Position numbers and translations under genes: made by a program
DNA from: Rathayibacter sp. Leaf185
GTDB taxonomy: Bacteria; Actinomycetota; Actinomycetes; Actinomycetales; Microbacteriaceae
DNA: 64,000 nt
Direction of reading: 5' to 3'
Assembly (NCBI RefSeq): GCF_001423885.1
Contig: NZ_LMPP01000003.1
Location: 186,001-250,000 of the forward strand
Part shown: positions 35,450 through 44,769 of the stretch, one piece after another
Layout of the letters: every line of letters starts with the position of its first letter
How positions within the stretch are numbered: the first letter of the stretch is position 1
Notes under the pieces: model-generated
Told to the model about the DNA's origin: nothing
What the model saw: only the letters and a program-made list of their open reading frames with translations
The model's database searches: none

Positions 35450-36205
35450 ATGATGGGCCGCTCCCACGCCGTGTCCGGCGCTCTCGCCTGGGCGATCGCC
35501 ATCTCCGTACCCGCGATCGCCGAGCCGCTGCAGCTCGCGGCCCTGCCGCTCGATCTGCGCCTCGTCGGCCTCGGCGTCGCCGCCGGCTGGGCCCTCGCAC
35601 CCGACGCCGACCATGCCCGCGCCACGATCTCCCGCTCGGCGCCGGGAGCCTCACTGCTCACCGCCACCGCCGGCCGCATCAGCGGCGGGCACCGGCACGG
35701 GATGCACTCGCTCCTGGCGATCGCCGTCGTCTGGTACCTGGTGCCGCTGCTCACCGAGCTCCGCTTCCCCGTCCCGCTGGTCGGGCCGGTCTCGCTCGCG
35801 GCTCTGCTGACCCTGCCGGCACTCGCCTTCGCGGTCAAGGCGATCCGCGCCGCCCCGTCCTGGCCGATCGCGTGGGCGGGCGCGGTCGTCGTCACGGTCC
35901 TCCTGATCGGGCTCGCCGACGGCACCTGGGCGTGGCTCCGGACCGCCGCGACCCTCGGCTACCTCGTCCACATCGCGGGTGACGCCCTCACCACCGAGGG
36001 GATCAACTGGCTGTGGCCGCTGCGCATCCGCTCGCCGCGCTGGGTCCGGCGCACGCCGCTGCGCCACCTCTGGACGTCCGGCGGCTACGCGGCGATCCCG
36101 GTGCTCGGCTCGGCCGGCTCCTGGCGCGAGACGATCCTCTACTGGCTGATGTCGGCCGCGACGATCCTGCTGACAGCGGCGACGATCACGGGCGAGCTCC
36201 TCTGA
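35450..36205 (+). CDS. Metal-dependent inner-membrane hydrolase family (DUF457/YdjM-like)
   Basis: The 251-residue product has MMGRSHAVSGALAWAIAI at the N-terminus, PDADHARATISR and SGGHRHGMHSLLAIAVVW with clustered His and Asp residues, four or five hydrophobic segments and GYLVHIAGDALTTEGINWLWP. These are the conserved metal-site patterns of the YdjM/LexA-regulated hydrolase family, whose substrates are unknown. The ATG at 35450 is chosen because GGGAGGTGA lies eight bases upstream; the GTG at 35438 falls inside that site. It is convergent with the GlcD gene, 3 bp apart. Confidence 0.87.
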   Translation: MMGRSHAVSGALAWAIAISVPAIAEPLQLAALPLDLRLVGLGVAAGWALAPDADHARATISRSAPGASLLTATAGRISGGHRHGMHSLLAIAVVWYLVPLLTELRFPVPLVGPVSLAALLTLPALAFAVKAIRAAPSWPIAWAGAVVVTVLLIGLADGTWAWLRTAATLGYLVHIAGDALTTEGINWLWPLRIRSPRWVRRTPLRHLWTSGGYAAIPVLGSAGSWRETILYWLMSAATILLTAATITGELL

Positions 36206-36208
36206 GCG

Positions 36209-37588
36209 TCAGAACACCTTCCCCGGGTTCATGATCCCGAGCGGGTCGAAGACCGCCTTGATGCCCCGCTGCAGGGCCATCGAGTCCTCGCCCAGCTCCT
36301 CCGCCAGCCAGCGCCGCTTGAGCAGCCCCACGCCGTGCTCCCCCGTCAGCGTCCCGCCGAGGGCGACGGCGGTGCGGAACAGCTCGGCGGCCGCCGCCCA
36401 CACGTCCTCGCCGACGACGGTGGAACCCGCCGGCAGCACGAAGTTCGGGTGCAGGTTGCCGTCGCCGGCGTGCGCGACGGTGGGGATGCTGAGCCCGGTC
36501 CGCTCCTCGATGCCGCGGATGGCGGCGAACATCGCGGGCAGGGCCGAGCGCGGCACGCAGACGTCCTCGATCAGCACCTCGCCCACGGCCTCGAGAGCGG
36601 GGTGGAACCCGCGCCGCACGGCCAGCAGAGCCTCGCCCGCCTCCGGATCATCGGTCGACTCCGCGGCACCGCCGGCCGCGGCCACGATCTCGAGGATGCG
36701 CCGAGCCTCCTCGGCCGCTCCCCCACCGTCGGTCTGCACCAGCAGGTACGAGCGCCCGCGGTCCATCGGGATGCCGGTGTGGCGCGAGATCGCCGCGAGA
36801 GCCGCCTCGTCCATCAGCTCCATCACCGCGGGCCGGAGGCGCGCCGCCGTGATCGCGGCGCTCGCAGAGGCCGCATCCACCACGCTCGCGAAGTACGCGC
36901 CGATCGTGACCACGGTGCCCGTCGGGATCGGCCGGAGCTTCACCGTCGCCTCCACGATCACGCCGAGCGTCCCCTCGGACCCGGTGAGCAGCGCGGTGAG
37001 GTCGTAGCCCGTGACGCCCTTGACGCTGCGCCGACCCGTGCGGACGAGCCTGCCGTCGGGCAGCACCACGGCGAGCCCGAGCACCGCTTCCCTCGTGACC
37101 CCGTACTTCGCGCACAGGAGACCGCCCGCATTGGTCGCGATGTTGCCCCCGATGCTCGAGATCGCCTTGCTGGCGGGGTCGGGCGAGAACACGAGCCCGT
37201 CGGCGGCGACGGCGTCGGAGAGCGCCTGGTTGAGCACGCCGGGCTCGACGACGGCCAGCTCGTCCTCGAGTGAGATCTCGAGGATCCGGTCCATCCGCGC
37301 CGTCGAGAGCACGATCGCTCCGGAGGTGGCCACCGCTCCCGCGGCGAGTCCCGTTCCCGCACCGCGCGGCACGACCGGCACGCGGTGCCGCGTCGCGAAC
37401 CGGAGGACCGCCTGCACGTCCTCGACCGACCTCGCGGCGACCAGAGCGAGCGCTCGCCCGTCGCTCGTCCATCCGGACTTGTCGGTGTGCACCGCCTCGA
37501 AGTCGGGCCCGTCGACGACGACGGCCGAGCCCAGCTCGTCGCGCAGCAGCGCCAGGAGGTCGGTGCTCGCCAGGATCTGCGTGCTCAT
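36209..37588 (-). CDS. FAD-linked oxidase, GlcD type (glycolate/D-lactate dehydrogenase)
   Basis: A 459-residue flavoenzyme of the PCMH/vanillyl-alcohol-oxidase fold. VPVVPRGAGTGLAAGA binds the FAD pyrophosphate, SSIGGNIATNAGGL and GYDLTALLTGSEGTLG are the conserved FAD-domain blocks, and HAGDGNLHPNF with GEHGVGLLKRRWL forms the C-terminal catalytic cap. It should oxidise a 2-hydroxy acid. The partner subunits GlcE/GlcF are absent here. The ATG at 37588 is divergent from the Nudix gene 66 bp away. Confidence 0.9.
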   Translation of the reverse strand: MSTQILASTDLLALLRDELGSAVVVDGPDFEAVHTDKSGWTSDGRALALVAARSVEDVQAVLRFATRHRVPVVPRGAGTGLAAGAVATSGAIVLSTARMDRILEISLEDELAVVEPGVLNQALSDAVAADGLVFSPDPASKAISSIGGNIATNAGGLLCAKYGVTREAVLGLAVVLPDGRLVRTGRRSVKGVTGYDLTALLTGSEGTLGVIVEATVKLRPIPTGTVVTIGAYFASVVDAASASAAITAARLRPAVMELMDEAALAAISRHTGIPMDRGRSYLLVQTDGGGAAEEARRILEIVAAAGGAAESTDDPEAGEALLAVRRGFHPALEAVGEVLIEDVCVPRSALPAMFAAIRGIEERTGLSIPTVAHAGDGNLHPNFVLPAGSTVVGEDVWAAAAELFRTAVALGGTLTGEHGVGLLKRRWLAEELGEDSMALQRGIKAVFDPLGIMNPGKVF

Positions 37589-37654
37589 GGTCCACTCCGG
37601 GGTGCTCGCGGTCGGTCCCCCGATCCTTCCACGGCGGCGGTGCAGGATGGAGGG

Positions 37655-38122
37655 ATGACGGCACTCACGAGCGCGGGCCTCCTGCTGCACAGACAGGCGC
37701 AGGGCGGCCTCGAGGTGTTCCTCGGCAGGATGGGCGGCCCGTTCTGGGTGCGCCGCCCACGCGCCTGGTCGATCCCGAAGGGCCTGCACACCGGCGAGGA
37801 GGCGCCGCTGGACGCCGCCCGACGCGAGTTCGAGGAGGAGATCGGGTCCCCGCCTCCCGAGGTCGACTTCACCCTGCTGGGCACGTTCCGTCAGAGCAGC
37901 GGCAAGCTCGTGACCGTGTTCGCGGGCGCGGGCGACCACCGCGTCTCGTTCGTCGCGAGCAACACCTTCGAGCTCGAATGGCCGCGCGGCTCCGGAGTCG
38001 TCCAGGAGTTCCCCGAGATCGAGTCCGCCCGCTGGATCCCCCTCGCCGAGGCCCGCACCCTCCTGGTCACCGGACAGCTCCCCGCCCTCGACGCCCTCGA
38101 GTCGTCCCTCGCTGCCGAGTGA
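37655..38122 (+). CDS. Nudix hydrolase
   Basis: The 155-residue product has the Nudix box GLHTGEEAPLDAARREFEEEIG near residue 48, with the metal-binding REFEEE core. SAGLLLHRQAQGGLEVFLGRM precedes it. The substrate is a nucleoside diphosphate derivative by family; RPRAWSIPKGLHTGEE resembles the small actinobacterial diadenosine/NTP-type Nudix proteins. The ATG at 37655 has a GGAGGG ribosome site. Confidence 0.92.
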   Translation: MTALTSAGLLLHRQAQGGLEVFLGRMGGPFWVRRPRAWSIPKGLHTGEEAPLDAARREFEEEIGSPPPEVDFTLLGTFRQSSGKLVTVFAGAGDHRVSFVASNTFELEWPRGSGVVQEFPEIESARWIPLAEARTLLVTGQLPALDALESSLAAE

Positions 38123-38148
38123 CCATCCCCGGAGAGTTCCGCGTCACT

Positions 38149-38282
38149 GCTGGTCGAGTGGCCCTCGAAGGGACGGATCGAGATCCACCAGCCCGGTGGC
38201 AGCCGCCGACCGGGAACCCTTCTGAAACCGGCGGCCACCCACCACGACCCCGGTGGTAGCCGCCGACCGGGAACCCCTCTGA
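38149..38282. repeat. Palindromic extragenic repeat plus a 35 bp direct repeat
   Basis: GCTGGT...ACCAGC (38149-38192) encloses CTCGAAGG and GATCGAGATC; on the minus strand it reads as a variant of the TCTCGAT...CTCGACCA motif also found at 58643. Directly after it, a 35 bp sequence occurs twice, 38192-38226 and 38248-38282, with 33 identical positions and a 56 bp period. Each direct-repeat unit contains CGGTGG...CCGACCG, able to form a small hairpin. No gene lies between the Nudix stop and the next gene. Confidence 0.8.
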
Positions 38283-38303
38283 AGGTGCCGGCCCTTGACG
38301 GCC

Positions 38304-38642
38304 TCAGTACAGGTCGAGATCCGCCGGGGACAGCGGAACCGAGACGTCCTCGTCCGAGTACACCGGTGACGGTCCGCTGAGGCGGCTCGTGCGCGCGCGC
38401 ACCTCGGCGACGAGCGCCTCGTCCACGATCTCGTCGGAGAGGGTGTTCTCCTCGGATACCAGCATCTGGCTCGCGGGCCCCAGCAGCAGCCGCACAGGAC
38501 CCACGACGCCGTCGTGCAGCGCCGGGACATCCACTGTGTCGGCCGTCGACGTCATCGCGAGGACGCGCGCGTACTCGATCACCGCCAGGGCGATGTCGTC
38601 ACCCGTGACGATGCTCTCCTCCGCGTAGTGGATGCGTCTCAC
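38304..38642 (-). CDS. Conserved-looking hypothetical protein, 112 aa
   Basis: I do not recognise this protein. It starts MRRIHYAEESIVTGDDIALA and is acidic, with no membrane segment, Cys pair or catalytic motif. The central part, VGPVRLLLGPASQMLVSEEN, looks like a beta-rich fold. The GTG at 38642 has a strong GAAGGGA ribosome site and the codon use is like that of its neighbours, so I take it as a real gene. Confidence 0.7.
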   Translation of the reverse strand: MRRIHYAEESIVTGDDIALAVIEYARVLAMTSTADTVDVPALHDGVVGPVRLLLGPASQMLVSEENTLSDEIVDEALVAEVRARTSRLSGPSPVYSDEDVSVPLSPADLDLY

Positions 38643-38775
38643 GGGCTGTCCCTTCCGCAGCGGAGTCCGAGTCCCGCGTGCTGATCCAGAGTCGCATGCG
38701 ACGTGCCGGCCGACCGTGGCGGGGTGGACATCGGGAGGGGGCTTTACAGCGGGCGGTCGGGCGTGCGGGGCCGAG

Positions 38776-40356
38776 TCAGTCGGCCGCCGAGTACACCCGG
38801 AGGCCGAGCGGCACGATGCGGACGCTCGTGCGCTCGAAACCATCGCGCTCGCCGTCGTACACCTCGGTCTCTCCGTCGTGCGCCCAGCCCGGATCCTCGC
38901 CGCCCGGCCGGCGGGCGAGAACGGTGAGCCGATCGGTCGAGAACGACTCGACCACGGGAGTCCGCCAGCCCGGCACCCGTCCCACGACGGGCGTCGCCGT
39001 GCGTCCGAGCACGAGCGAGAGCGCCCCGCGCGTGCGCGGTGTGCGCCCGGCGTGCAGGATGCGCACATCGAGCTGCCCGTCGTCCAGGCGACGCCGGGCG
39101 AGCGGCGCCGCGGTCCGAGGGTGCTCCTGGTTCACGCCGACGAAGTACGACCAGACCCGCTCGATGCGCTCGTCGCGCTTCAGGTCGAAGGGATCCGCCG
39201 CGCGCACCACCCGGAACGCCGCCAGGACCGCGGCCAGCGGCTTGCCGATCGCCCGCTCGTGCTTCTCGCGGGCCGCGACGAACTCCGGGTAGATCCCGAT
39301 CGACACGGTGTTCAGCACTGTGACGGGCTCTCCGTCCCCGGCGCGGACCTCGGCGACGTCGACGTCCCGCCGCTCACCGAAGGCCGCCGCGTCGAGCGCG
39401 TCCTCCACCGTCACGAGCCCCAGCGCCTTGGCGAAGTGGTTCATGGTCCCGCCGGGCAGCACGAGGAGCGTCATCCCCTCCTCACGGGCGAGGGCGGCGC
39501 CGACCGCCATCGTGCCGTCGCCGCCGTAGACGCCGAGCACCTGCGGAGGCGCCTCACCGGCCCGCGCCGCCCGCACCACGTCCTCCAGCTCCTCGCCCCG
39601 GTCCAGCCGGTGCACCCTCGCGGCGGGGAAGCGCCCGCGGATCAGGGGCTCGGGATCCGGCCGGTGCGAGTCGCGACCCGCGCTCGGATTCAGGACGACC
39701 AGCAGTTCCGCCCCATCGCCGAGGGGCCGCCGGTCGACGGGTGGCCGGCCCGCCCGCTGCGACACCGGGACGTGCCGGGGCGACGCCGGCGCGAGGAGCT
39801 TTCCGGCCCCCGCCACCGCCGCGCCGAGAGCCGCTCCGCCGACGACGTCCGAGAGCCAGTGCACCCCGACGTGCAGCCGCGAGAACGCGACCGTGGCCGC
39901 GAGAGGCGCGACGACCGCCCCGGCACGCGGCGACTCGAGCGCGACTCCCACCGCGAACGCCGCGGCGCTCGCCGCGTGACCGGAGGGGAACGACGGCGAG
40001 GAGGGCACACGTGCGAGCCGTCGCCCGACCGGCACTCGCGCGGTCACCGGCCGCTCACCGCCGAAGACGTTCTTGCCGATGAGGTTCGCCACGGCGCTCG
40101 CGATCGCCAGCGATCCCGCACCGCGCAGCGCCTCCCGCGGTCGCCCCGCGAGCACCAGCAGCGCGCCGAGTCCGAACCACAGCACGCCGTGGTCCGCGAC
40201 CCGCGACGCGGCGACGAGCCCTCCGTCCACGAGCGCGGAGGGCCTGCGCGCGTTCAGTCGTCGCGCGGCGCGTGCGTCGATCCGCCGCACCCACCGCGGG
40301 AGGGCGCCGACCCTCCGGAGCAGGACGAGCGGGGGCCGGGTGCCGCGGAGAACCAT
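38776..40356 (-). CDS. PAP2 phosphatase-diacylglycerol kinase fusion protein
   Basis: The 526-residue product joins two lipid domains. Residues about 50-205 are a PAP2 phosphatase with membrane helices: KNVFGGERP, SFPSGHAASAAAFAVG and RLHVGVHWLSDVVGG give the KxxxxxxRP, PSGH and SRxxxxxHxxxD motifs. Residues about 225-520 are a diacylglycerol/sphingosine kinase catalytic domain with LVVLNPSAG, GVYGGDGTMAVGAA and VLPGGTMNHFAKAL. The pair could turn over phosphatidate and diacylglycerol or a related lipid. It lies 47 bp downstream of dhaM but has a weak ribosome site. Confidence 0.9.
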   Translation of the reverse strand: MVLRGTRPPLVLLRRVGALPRWVRRIDARAARRLNARRPSALVDGGLVAASRVADHGVLWFGLGALLVLAGRPREALRGAGSLAIASAVANLIGKNVFGGERPVTARVPVGRRLARVPSSPSFPSGHAASAAAFAVGVALESPRAGAVVAPLAATVAFSRLHVGVHWLSDVVGGAALGAAVAGAGKLLAPASPRHVPVSQRAGRPPVDRRPLGDGAELLVVLNPSAGRDSHRPDPEPLIRGRFPAARVHRLDRGEELEDVVRAARAGEAPPQVLGVYGGDGTMAVGAALAREEGMTLLVLPGGTMNHFAKALGLVTVEDALDAAAFGERRDVDVAEVRAGDGEPVTVLNTVSIGIYPEFVAAREKHERAIGKPLAAVLAAFRVVRAADPFDLKRDERIERVWSYFVGVNQEHPRTAAPLARRRLDDGQLDVRILHAGRTPRTRGALSLVLGRTATPVVGRVPGWRTPVVESFSTDRLTVLARRPGGEDPGWAHDGETEVYDGERDGFERTSVRIVPLGLRVYSAAD

Positions 40357-40403
40357 GGCCCCAGGATAGGAGCCAGCTCCGGGAGGTCGCCGTGCCCGCC
40401 CGG

Positions 40404-41087
40404 TCAGACCTCGCCGAACCCCGACTCGACCAGGTCCGCGAGCCGCGAGACCGCTTCCTGCGCCTGCGCACCGGTCGCCGAGATCACCACGTCGTCCCCG
40501 CGATCGAGACCCAGCGACATCACCCCGAGGAGACTCGTGGCGTCCTTGCCGTTCGCATCGATCCGCGCGTCGAAGGTCGTGGCGAGCGTCACGAACTCCG
40601 CGGCGGGGCGGGCGTGCAGGCCGTTCGGATTCACCAGCCGCACGCTGCGCCGGACACCCGCCGGCTGCTCGTCCGGCGAGACGGACGGCGCGGACTCCGC
40701 GAGGAGCGACCCGCGCGCCGACTCCGCCGCCCGGACGACGTCGGCGAGCGAGGCCCCCGTCGAGGCCGCGACCGCCGCGGCCACCGCCCCCTCGACGAGC
40801 GGCGCGTCCACGATCCTGAACCGTTCGCGCACCTCGTCGTCGAGGAACTCGACGGCCGTCTCCGCAGTCATGATCGCCGATCCGAGGTCGCACAGCACGA
40901 CCGCGCCCTCGCCCGAGTCGGCCTCCTCGAGCGCCGCCGTGATCTTCTCGAAGCTCGTCCCGATCCCGTCGTCATCGGTCCCGCCCGCGGCCACGAGGGC
41001 GACGGAGGGGGCCATCTGCGCCGCGAGCTCGACCAGGCCGCGAGCGATCAGCGCGCTGTGCGAGACGAGGACCAGCCCGACGCTCAT
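40404..41087 (-). CDS. dhaM: PTS-dependent dihydroxyacetone kinase phosphotransferase subunit DhaM
   Basis: DhaM carries phosphate from the PTS to DhaL. The 227-residue protein has an EIIA-Man-like domain (residues about 1-130; GLVLVSHSALIARGL with the phosphorylated His, and AVVLCDLGSAIMTAE) and an HPr-like domain (about 145-227; VNPNGLHARPAAEFV with the active His). Unlike the Escherichia coli protein it has no enzyme I-like third domain. Its ATG overlaps the dhaL stop. Confidence 0.93.
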   Translation of the reverse strand: MSVGLVLVSHSALIARGLVELAAQMAPSVALVAAGGTDDDGIGTSFEKITAALEEADSGEGAVVLCDLGSAIMTAETAVEFLDDEVRERFRIVDAPLVEGAVAAAVAASTGASLADVVRAAESARGSLLAESAPSVSPDEQPAGVRRSVRLVNPNGLHARPAAEFVTLATTFDARIDANGKDATSLLGVMSLGLDRGDDVVISATGAQAQEAVSRLADLVESGFGEV

Positions 41088-41734
41088 GCGGCGGCCTCGG
41101 CGGCGGCGCTCAGCAGGAGGACGGTCGAGACGCTGCCCGGGTCGCGGTGCCCGATCGCACGCTCCCCCAGGTAGCTCGCGCGGCCCTTGCGCGCGACCAG
41201 AGGATCGGTCGACTCGGCCCCCCGCTGCGCACCCTCGGCTGCGGCCGTCAGCACGGCCGAGGGGGACGCCCCGCCCGCGAGGGCGGCCTCGGCCGCCTCG
41301 ACGGCCGGCGACCACGCGTCGATCATCGTCTTGTCGCCGACCTCGGCCTTGCCCCGCAGCACGATGCCGTCCCTGGCCGCCGCGAGCAGCGCGATCACGT
41401 CCGCGCCCTCGAGCGCCTCCTTGCCCGCGACGGCGCCGGACGCCTTGAGGAACGCGGTGCCGAACAGCGGCCCCGACGCGCCTCCCACCGTCGAGATCAG
41501 CGTGGTCGCCACGAGCTTGAGCACCTCGCCCGGAGTCGACGGGGAGGACCCGTCCAGCTTCCCGAGCACCGCCTGGAACCCGCGGTCCATGTTCTCGCCG
41601 TGATCCCCGTCGCCGATCGCCCGATCGAGGGTGATCAGCTCCACGCGGTGCTCCGCGATCGAGCCGGCGGCTCTCCGCATCCAGGCCGTCGCCCACGCCG
41701 CATCCAGAGCCTGGGCTCCCTGTCCGTCCTGCAT
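41084..41734 (-). CDS. dhaL: Dihydroxyacetone kinase ADP-binding subunit DhaL
   Basis: DhaL holds ADP as a fixed cofactor, is recharged by DhaM and phosphorylates the dihydroxyacetone on DhaK. ITLDRAIGDGDHGENMDRGF contains the metal-binding Asp cluster, and TVGGASGPLFGTAFL and KAEVGDKTMIDAW are conserved. I place the start at the ATG at 41734 (GAAGGAG ribosome site), giving 216 residues. An in-frame ATG at 41803 overlaps the dhaK stop (ATGA) and would add 23 polar residues; it is the main alternative. Confidence 0.92.
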   Translation of the reverse strand: MQDGQGAQALDAAWATAWMRRAAGSIAEHRVELITLDRAIGDGDHGENMDRGFQAVLGKLDGSSPSTPGEVLKLVATTLISTVGGASGPLFGTAFLKASGAVAGKEALEGADVIALLAAARDGIVLRGKAEVGDKTMIDAWSPAVEAAEAALAGGASPSAVLTAAAEGAQRGAESTDPLVARKGRASYLGERAIGHRDPGSVSTVLLLSAAAEAAA

Positions 41735-41799
41735 CCTCGCTCCTTCGCTGTGCGGTGCATCCGCACCGGTGTCGTCCGTGGTGGGCGCGTCCTGGCCGG

Positions 41800-42801
41800 T
41801 CATCGTCCCCAGCGCAGCGCAGCGGTCTGCACCGGCGCGTCCCAGAGCTCGGTGAGCGCGGCGTCGAGCTTCAGCACGGTCAGGGAGAAGCCCTGCATCT
41901 CGAGCGACGTCACGAAGTTGCCGACGAGGCTCCGCACGACGCGGATGCCCTTCTCCTCGAGCACCTCCGCCGCGCGGCGGTAGGCGATGTACAGCTCGAT
42001 CTGCGGAGTCCCGCCCATGCCGTTCACGAAGAGCAGCACCTCGTCGCCGGAGGAGAAGGGCAGGTCCTCGAGGATCGGCCCGAGGATGCGGTCGACGATC
42101 CGGTCGGCGGGCTCGAGTGCGATCTTCTCGCGCCCCGGCTCGCCGTGGATGCCGATCCCGATCTCGATCTCGTTCTCGCCCAGCTCGAAGCTCGGCTCGC
42201 CCGCATGCGGCACGATGCACGGAGTCAGCGCCACGCCCATCGAGCGGACCTGCGCGTTGACGGTCTCGGCGATCGATGCCACCTGGTCGAGGGAGTCGCC
42301 GCGCTCGGCGGCCGCGCCCGCGATCTTCTCGACCAGCACGGTCCCGGCCACTCCGCGGCGGCCGGCGGTGTAGAGGGAGTCCTTCACCGCCACGTCGTCG
42401 TCGATGATCACCGAGCGGACCTCGATGCCCTCGGCACCGGCCAGGTCGGCCGCCGTCTCGAAGTTGAGGACGTCGCCGGTGTAGTTCTTCACGATGTGCA
42501 GGACGCCCGCTCCGCCGTCGACCGCCTGCGTCGCCGCGACGATCGGGTCGGGGGTGGGGGAGGTGAAGACCGGGCCGGGCACGGCGGCGTCGAGCATCCC
42601 GTGGCCGACGAAGCCGGCGTGCAGAGGCTCGTGCCCGCTGCCTCCTCCGCTGACGATCCCGACCTTGCCCGCGCGGGGAGCGTCGCTGCGCACCACGAAC
42701 AGCGGATCGGTCTCGACCCTCACGAGGTCGGCGTGCGCGAGGCCGAATCCGGCCACCGACTCCGCGACGACGTTCTTCGGGTCGTTGATGAGCTTCTTCA
42801 T
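41800..42801 (-). CDS. dhaK: Dihydroxyacetone kinase substrate-binding subunit DhaK
   Basis: DhaK binds dihydroxyacetone covalently through a histidine. The 333-residue product starts [19 protein letters not shown] and has [37 protein letters not shown] and [13 protein letters not shown], the last carrying the hemiaminal His. The ATG at 42801 has a strong GGAGGAGA ribosome site. dhaK-dhaL-dhaM form one minus-strand operon. The 148 bp between dhaK and trpD hold no gene. Confidence 0.96.
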   Translation of the reverse strand: MKKLINDPKNVVAESVAGFGLAHADLVRVETDPLFVVRSDAPRAGKVGIVSGGGSGHEPLHAGFVGHGMLDAAVPGPVFTSPTPDPIVAATQAVDGGAGVLHIVKNYTGDVLNFETAADLAGAEGIEVRSVIIDDDVAVKDSLYTAGRRGVAGTVLVEKIAGAAAERGDSLDQVASIAETVNAQVRSMGVALTPCIVPHAGEPSFELGENEIEIGIGIHGEPGREKIALEPADRIVDRILGPILEDLPFSSGDEVLLFVNGMGGTPQIELYIAYRRAAEVLEEKGIRVVRSLVGNFVTSLEMQGFSLTVLKLDAALTELWDAPVQTAALRWGR

Positions 42802-42949
42802 CGAGGTCTCCTCCAGGGTCGGCCACCGCCGTCGGGCCGGCCCTGTCCTCGGGCGATCCGGCGCGTGGTGGAGCGCGGTCCGCACCATCGCGGACAGCGC
42901 TCCCACGTTACGCCCTGGAACCCCGCAGGATCAGGAGTCACGGGGACCG

Positions 42950-44008
42950 TCAGTCGACGCGTCGCGTCTCCTGCACCCACTCGTCGAGCTTCGCGATCGC
43001 AGCTCCGGAGTCGATCGCCTCGGCCGCCCGCGCCATCGCCGAGCGGAAGCGGTCGAGGATCGGCGTGCGGATGAGCGACGGATCGCGGGCGAGGTCGAAG
43101 GAGATGAGCCCGGCAGCCGCATTCAGCAGCACGATGTCGCGGACCGCTCCCTCCTCTCCTCCCAGAACCGCTCGGACGACGCTCGCGTTGTAGGCGGCGT
43201 CGCGACCGCGGAGCTCGTCGATGCCCGCCCGGCGGATCCCGAGGTCGCGGGGGTCGAGGTCGTGCTCGACGACGGAGCCGCGCGAGACCTCCCAGATGTG
43301 GCTGTGGCCGGTGGTGGTCAGCTCGTCGAGACCGTCGTCTCCGCGGAACACGAGCGCCGTCGCGCCGCGCGTCTGGAACACGCCCACGAAGAGGGGAACC
43401 CGGTCGAGGTGCGCGACGCCGACGGCCGACGCCTCCGGCCGCGCCGGGTTGCAGAGCGGCCCGAGCAGGTTGAAGACCGTGGGCACGCCGAGCTCGGCGC
43501 GCACCGCGCCTGCGTGACGGAAGCCCGGGTGGAACATCGCGGCGAAGACGAAGGCGATCCCGGTGCGGCGGAACGCCTCCGCGACACGCTCGGACGTCAA
43601 CGTCAGGTCGACGCCGAGGGCGGCGAGCACGTCGGAGGAGCCGGAGGACGACGACGCGGCCCGGTTGCCGTGCTTGATGACCGGAGTGCCGGCGGCGGCG
43701 GCGATGATCGACGCGGTCGAGGAGATGTTGACGGTGCCGAAGCGGTCGCCGCCGGTGCCCACGATGTCCAGCGCCATCGGATCCACGTCCAGCGGAACAG
43801 CGTGGTCGAGGATCGCATCGCGGAAGCCGACGATCTCGTCGACCGTCTCGCCCTTGGCCCGCAGGGCCACCAGGAGCCCGGCCACCTGCGCGGGGGTGGC
43901 AGTACCCTCCATCACCTGCTCCATGGCCCAGGTGGCCTCCGAGACGCTCAGATCGGCGGACTCGAGGAGGGAACCGAGAATGTGCGGCCAGGACAGGGTT
44001 TCCGACAT
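42950..44008 (-). CDS. trpD: Anthranilate phosphoribosyltransferase TrpD
   Basis: TrpD attaches phosphoribose to anthranilate in tryptophan synthesis. The 352-residue product contains [18 protein letters not shown] (PRPP and metal loop), [19 protein letters not shown], and [17 protein letters not shown] with [11 protein letters not shown]. Other trp genes are absent nearby; trpD alone divergent from ctaE is the same arrangement as in mycobacteria. Confidence 0.95.
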   Translation of the reverse strand: MSETLSWPHILGSLLESADLSVSEATWAMEQVMEGTATPAQVAGLLVALRAKGETVDEIVGFRDAILDHAVPLDVDPMALDIVGTGGDRFGTVNISSTASIIAAAAGTPVIKHGNRAASSSSGSSDVLAALGVDLTLTSERVAEAFRRTGIAFVFAAMFHPGFRHAGAVRAELGVPTVFNLLGPLCNPARPEASAVGVAHLDRVPLFVGVFQTRGATALVFRGDDGLDELTTTGHSHIWEVSRGSVVEHDLDPRDLGIRRAGIDELRGRDAAYNASVVRAVLGGEEGAVRDIVLLNAAAGLISFDLARDPSLIRTPILDRFRSAMARAAEAIDSGAAIAKLDEWVQETRRVD

Positions 44009-44050
44009 GGCTCCCAGATTATGCGACTACGAAGGCCCCACGGGAAGTGC

Positions 44051-44079
44051 GAGTCAGCCCTCTTGCCATCGGCCATAAT
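44051..44079 (+). promoter_or_regulatory. Candidate leaderless promoter of ctaE-qcrCAB
   Basis: CATAAT (44074-44079) is a good -10 box, with GAGTCA 17 bp upstream as a poor -35. Transcription would then start at about 44086-44087, on or next to the GTG that gives the expected CtaE N-terminus, so the mRNA would be leaderless. An ATG at 44078 overlaps the -10 and is a less likely start. Confidence 0.4.
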
Positions 44080-44086
44080 GGTCTGT

Positions 44087-44716
44087 GTGACGAGCACCTC
44101 TCTCTCCCCCAGGGCCACGGCCCCCGTAGTGAACCGACCCAACCCGGTCGCCGTCGGAACGATCGTCTGGCTGGGCAGCGAGGTCATGTTCTTCGCGGGC
44201 CTCTTCGCGATCTACTTCACCCTCCGCAGCACCTCTCCCGAGCTCTGGTCGGCCGAGACGGGCATCCTCAACGTGCCCTACGCCACGGTGAACACGATCA
44301 TCCTGGTCGCCTCCTCGTTCACGTGCCAGGCGGGAGTGTTCGCCGCCGAGCGCCTCCAGCCGCGCGCGACGGGGATGAGCCCGCTCAAGTGGGGCATGGT
44401 CGAGTGGTTCTTCCTCACCTACGCCCTCGGCGCCGTCTTCGTCTCCGGCCAGGTCTTCGAGTACGCGACCCTCGTCTCCGAGGGCGTCAGCCTCTCGAGC
44501 AACGCCTACGGCTCGGCCTTCTACATCACCACCGGCTTCCACGCTCTGCACGTCACCGGCGGCCTGGTCGCCTTCCTCCTCGTCATCGGCCGCGGCTTCG
44601 CGGTCAAGAACTTCGGCCACAAGGAGGCGACCAGCGCGATCGTCGTCTCCTACTACTGGCACTTCGTCGACGTCGTCTGGGTCGCCCTGTTCGTCGTCAT
44701 CTACTTCCTCAAGTGA
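44087..44716 (+). CDS. ctaE: Cytochrome c oxidase subunit III CtaE
   Basis: Subunit III of the aa3 oxidase. The 209-residue product has five membrane segments, with [20 protein letters not shown] in the first, [20 protein letters not shown] in the middle and [20 protein letters not shown] at the end. The start is the GTG at 44087, giving [11 protein letters not shown]; the in-frame ATG three codons earlier is possible. It opens the ctaE-qcrC-qcrA-qcrB operon. The other oxidase subunits are encoded at 49604-52646. Confidence 0.94.
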   Translation: MTSTSLSPRATAPVVNRPNPVAVGTIVWLGSEVMFFAGLFAIYFTLRSTSPELWSAETGILNVPYATVNTIILVASSFTCQAGVFAAERLQPRATGMSPLKWGMVEWFFLTYALGAVFVSGQVFEYATLVSEGVSLSSNAYGSAFYITTGFHALHVTGGLVAFLLVIGRGFAVKNFGHKEATSAIVVSYYWHFVDVVWVALFVVIYFLK

Positions 44717-44769
44717 CCCGAGTGGCACCGATGGACTCCACCCCCGATCCCCGCAGGAAGGTTGCCTCG

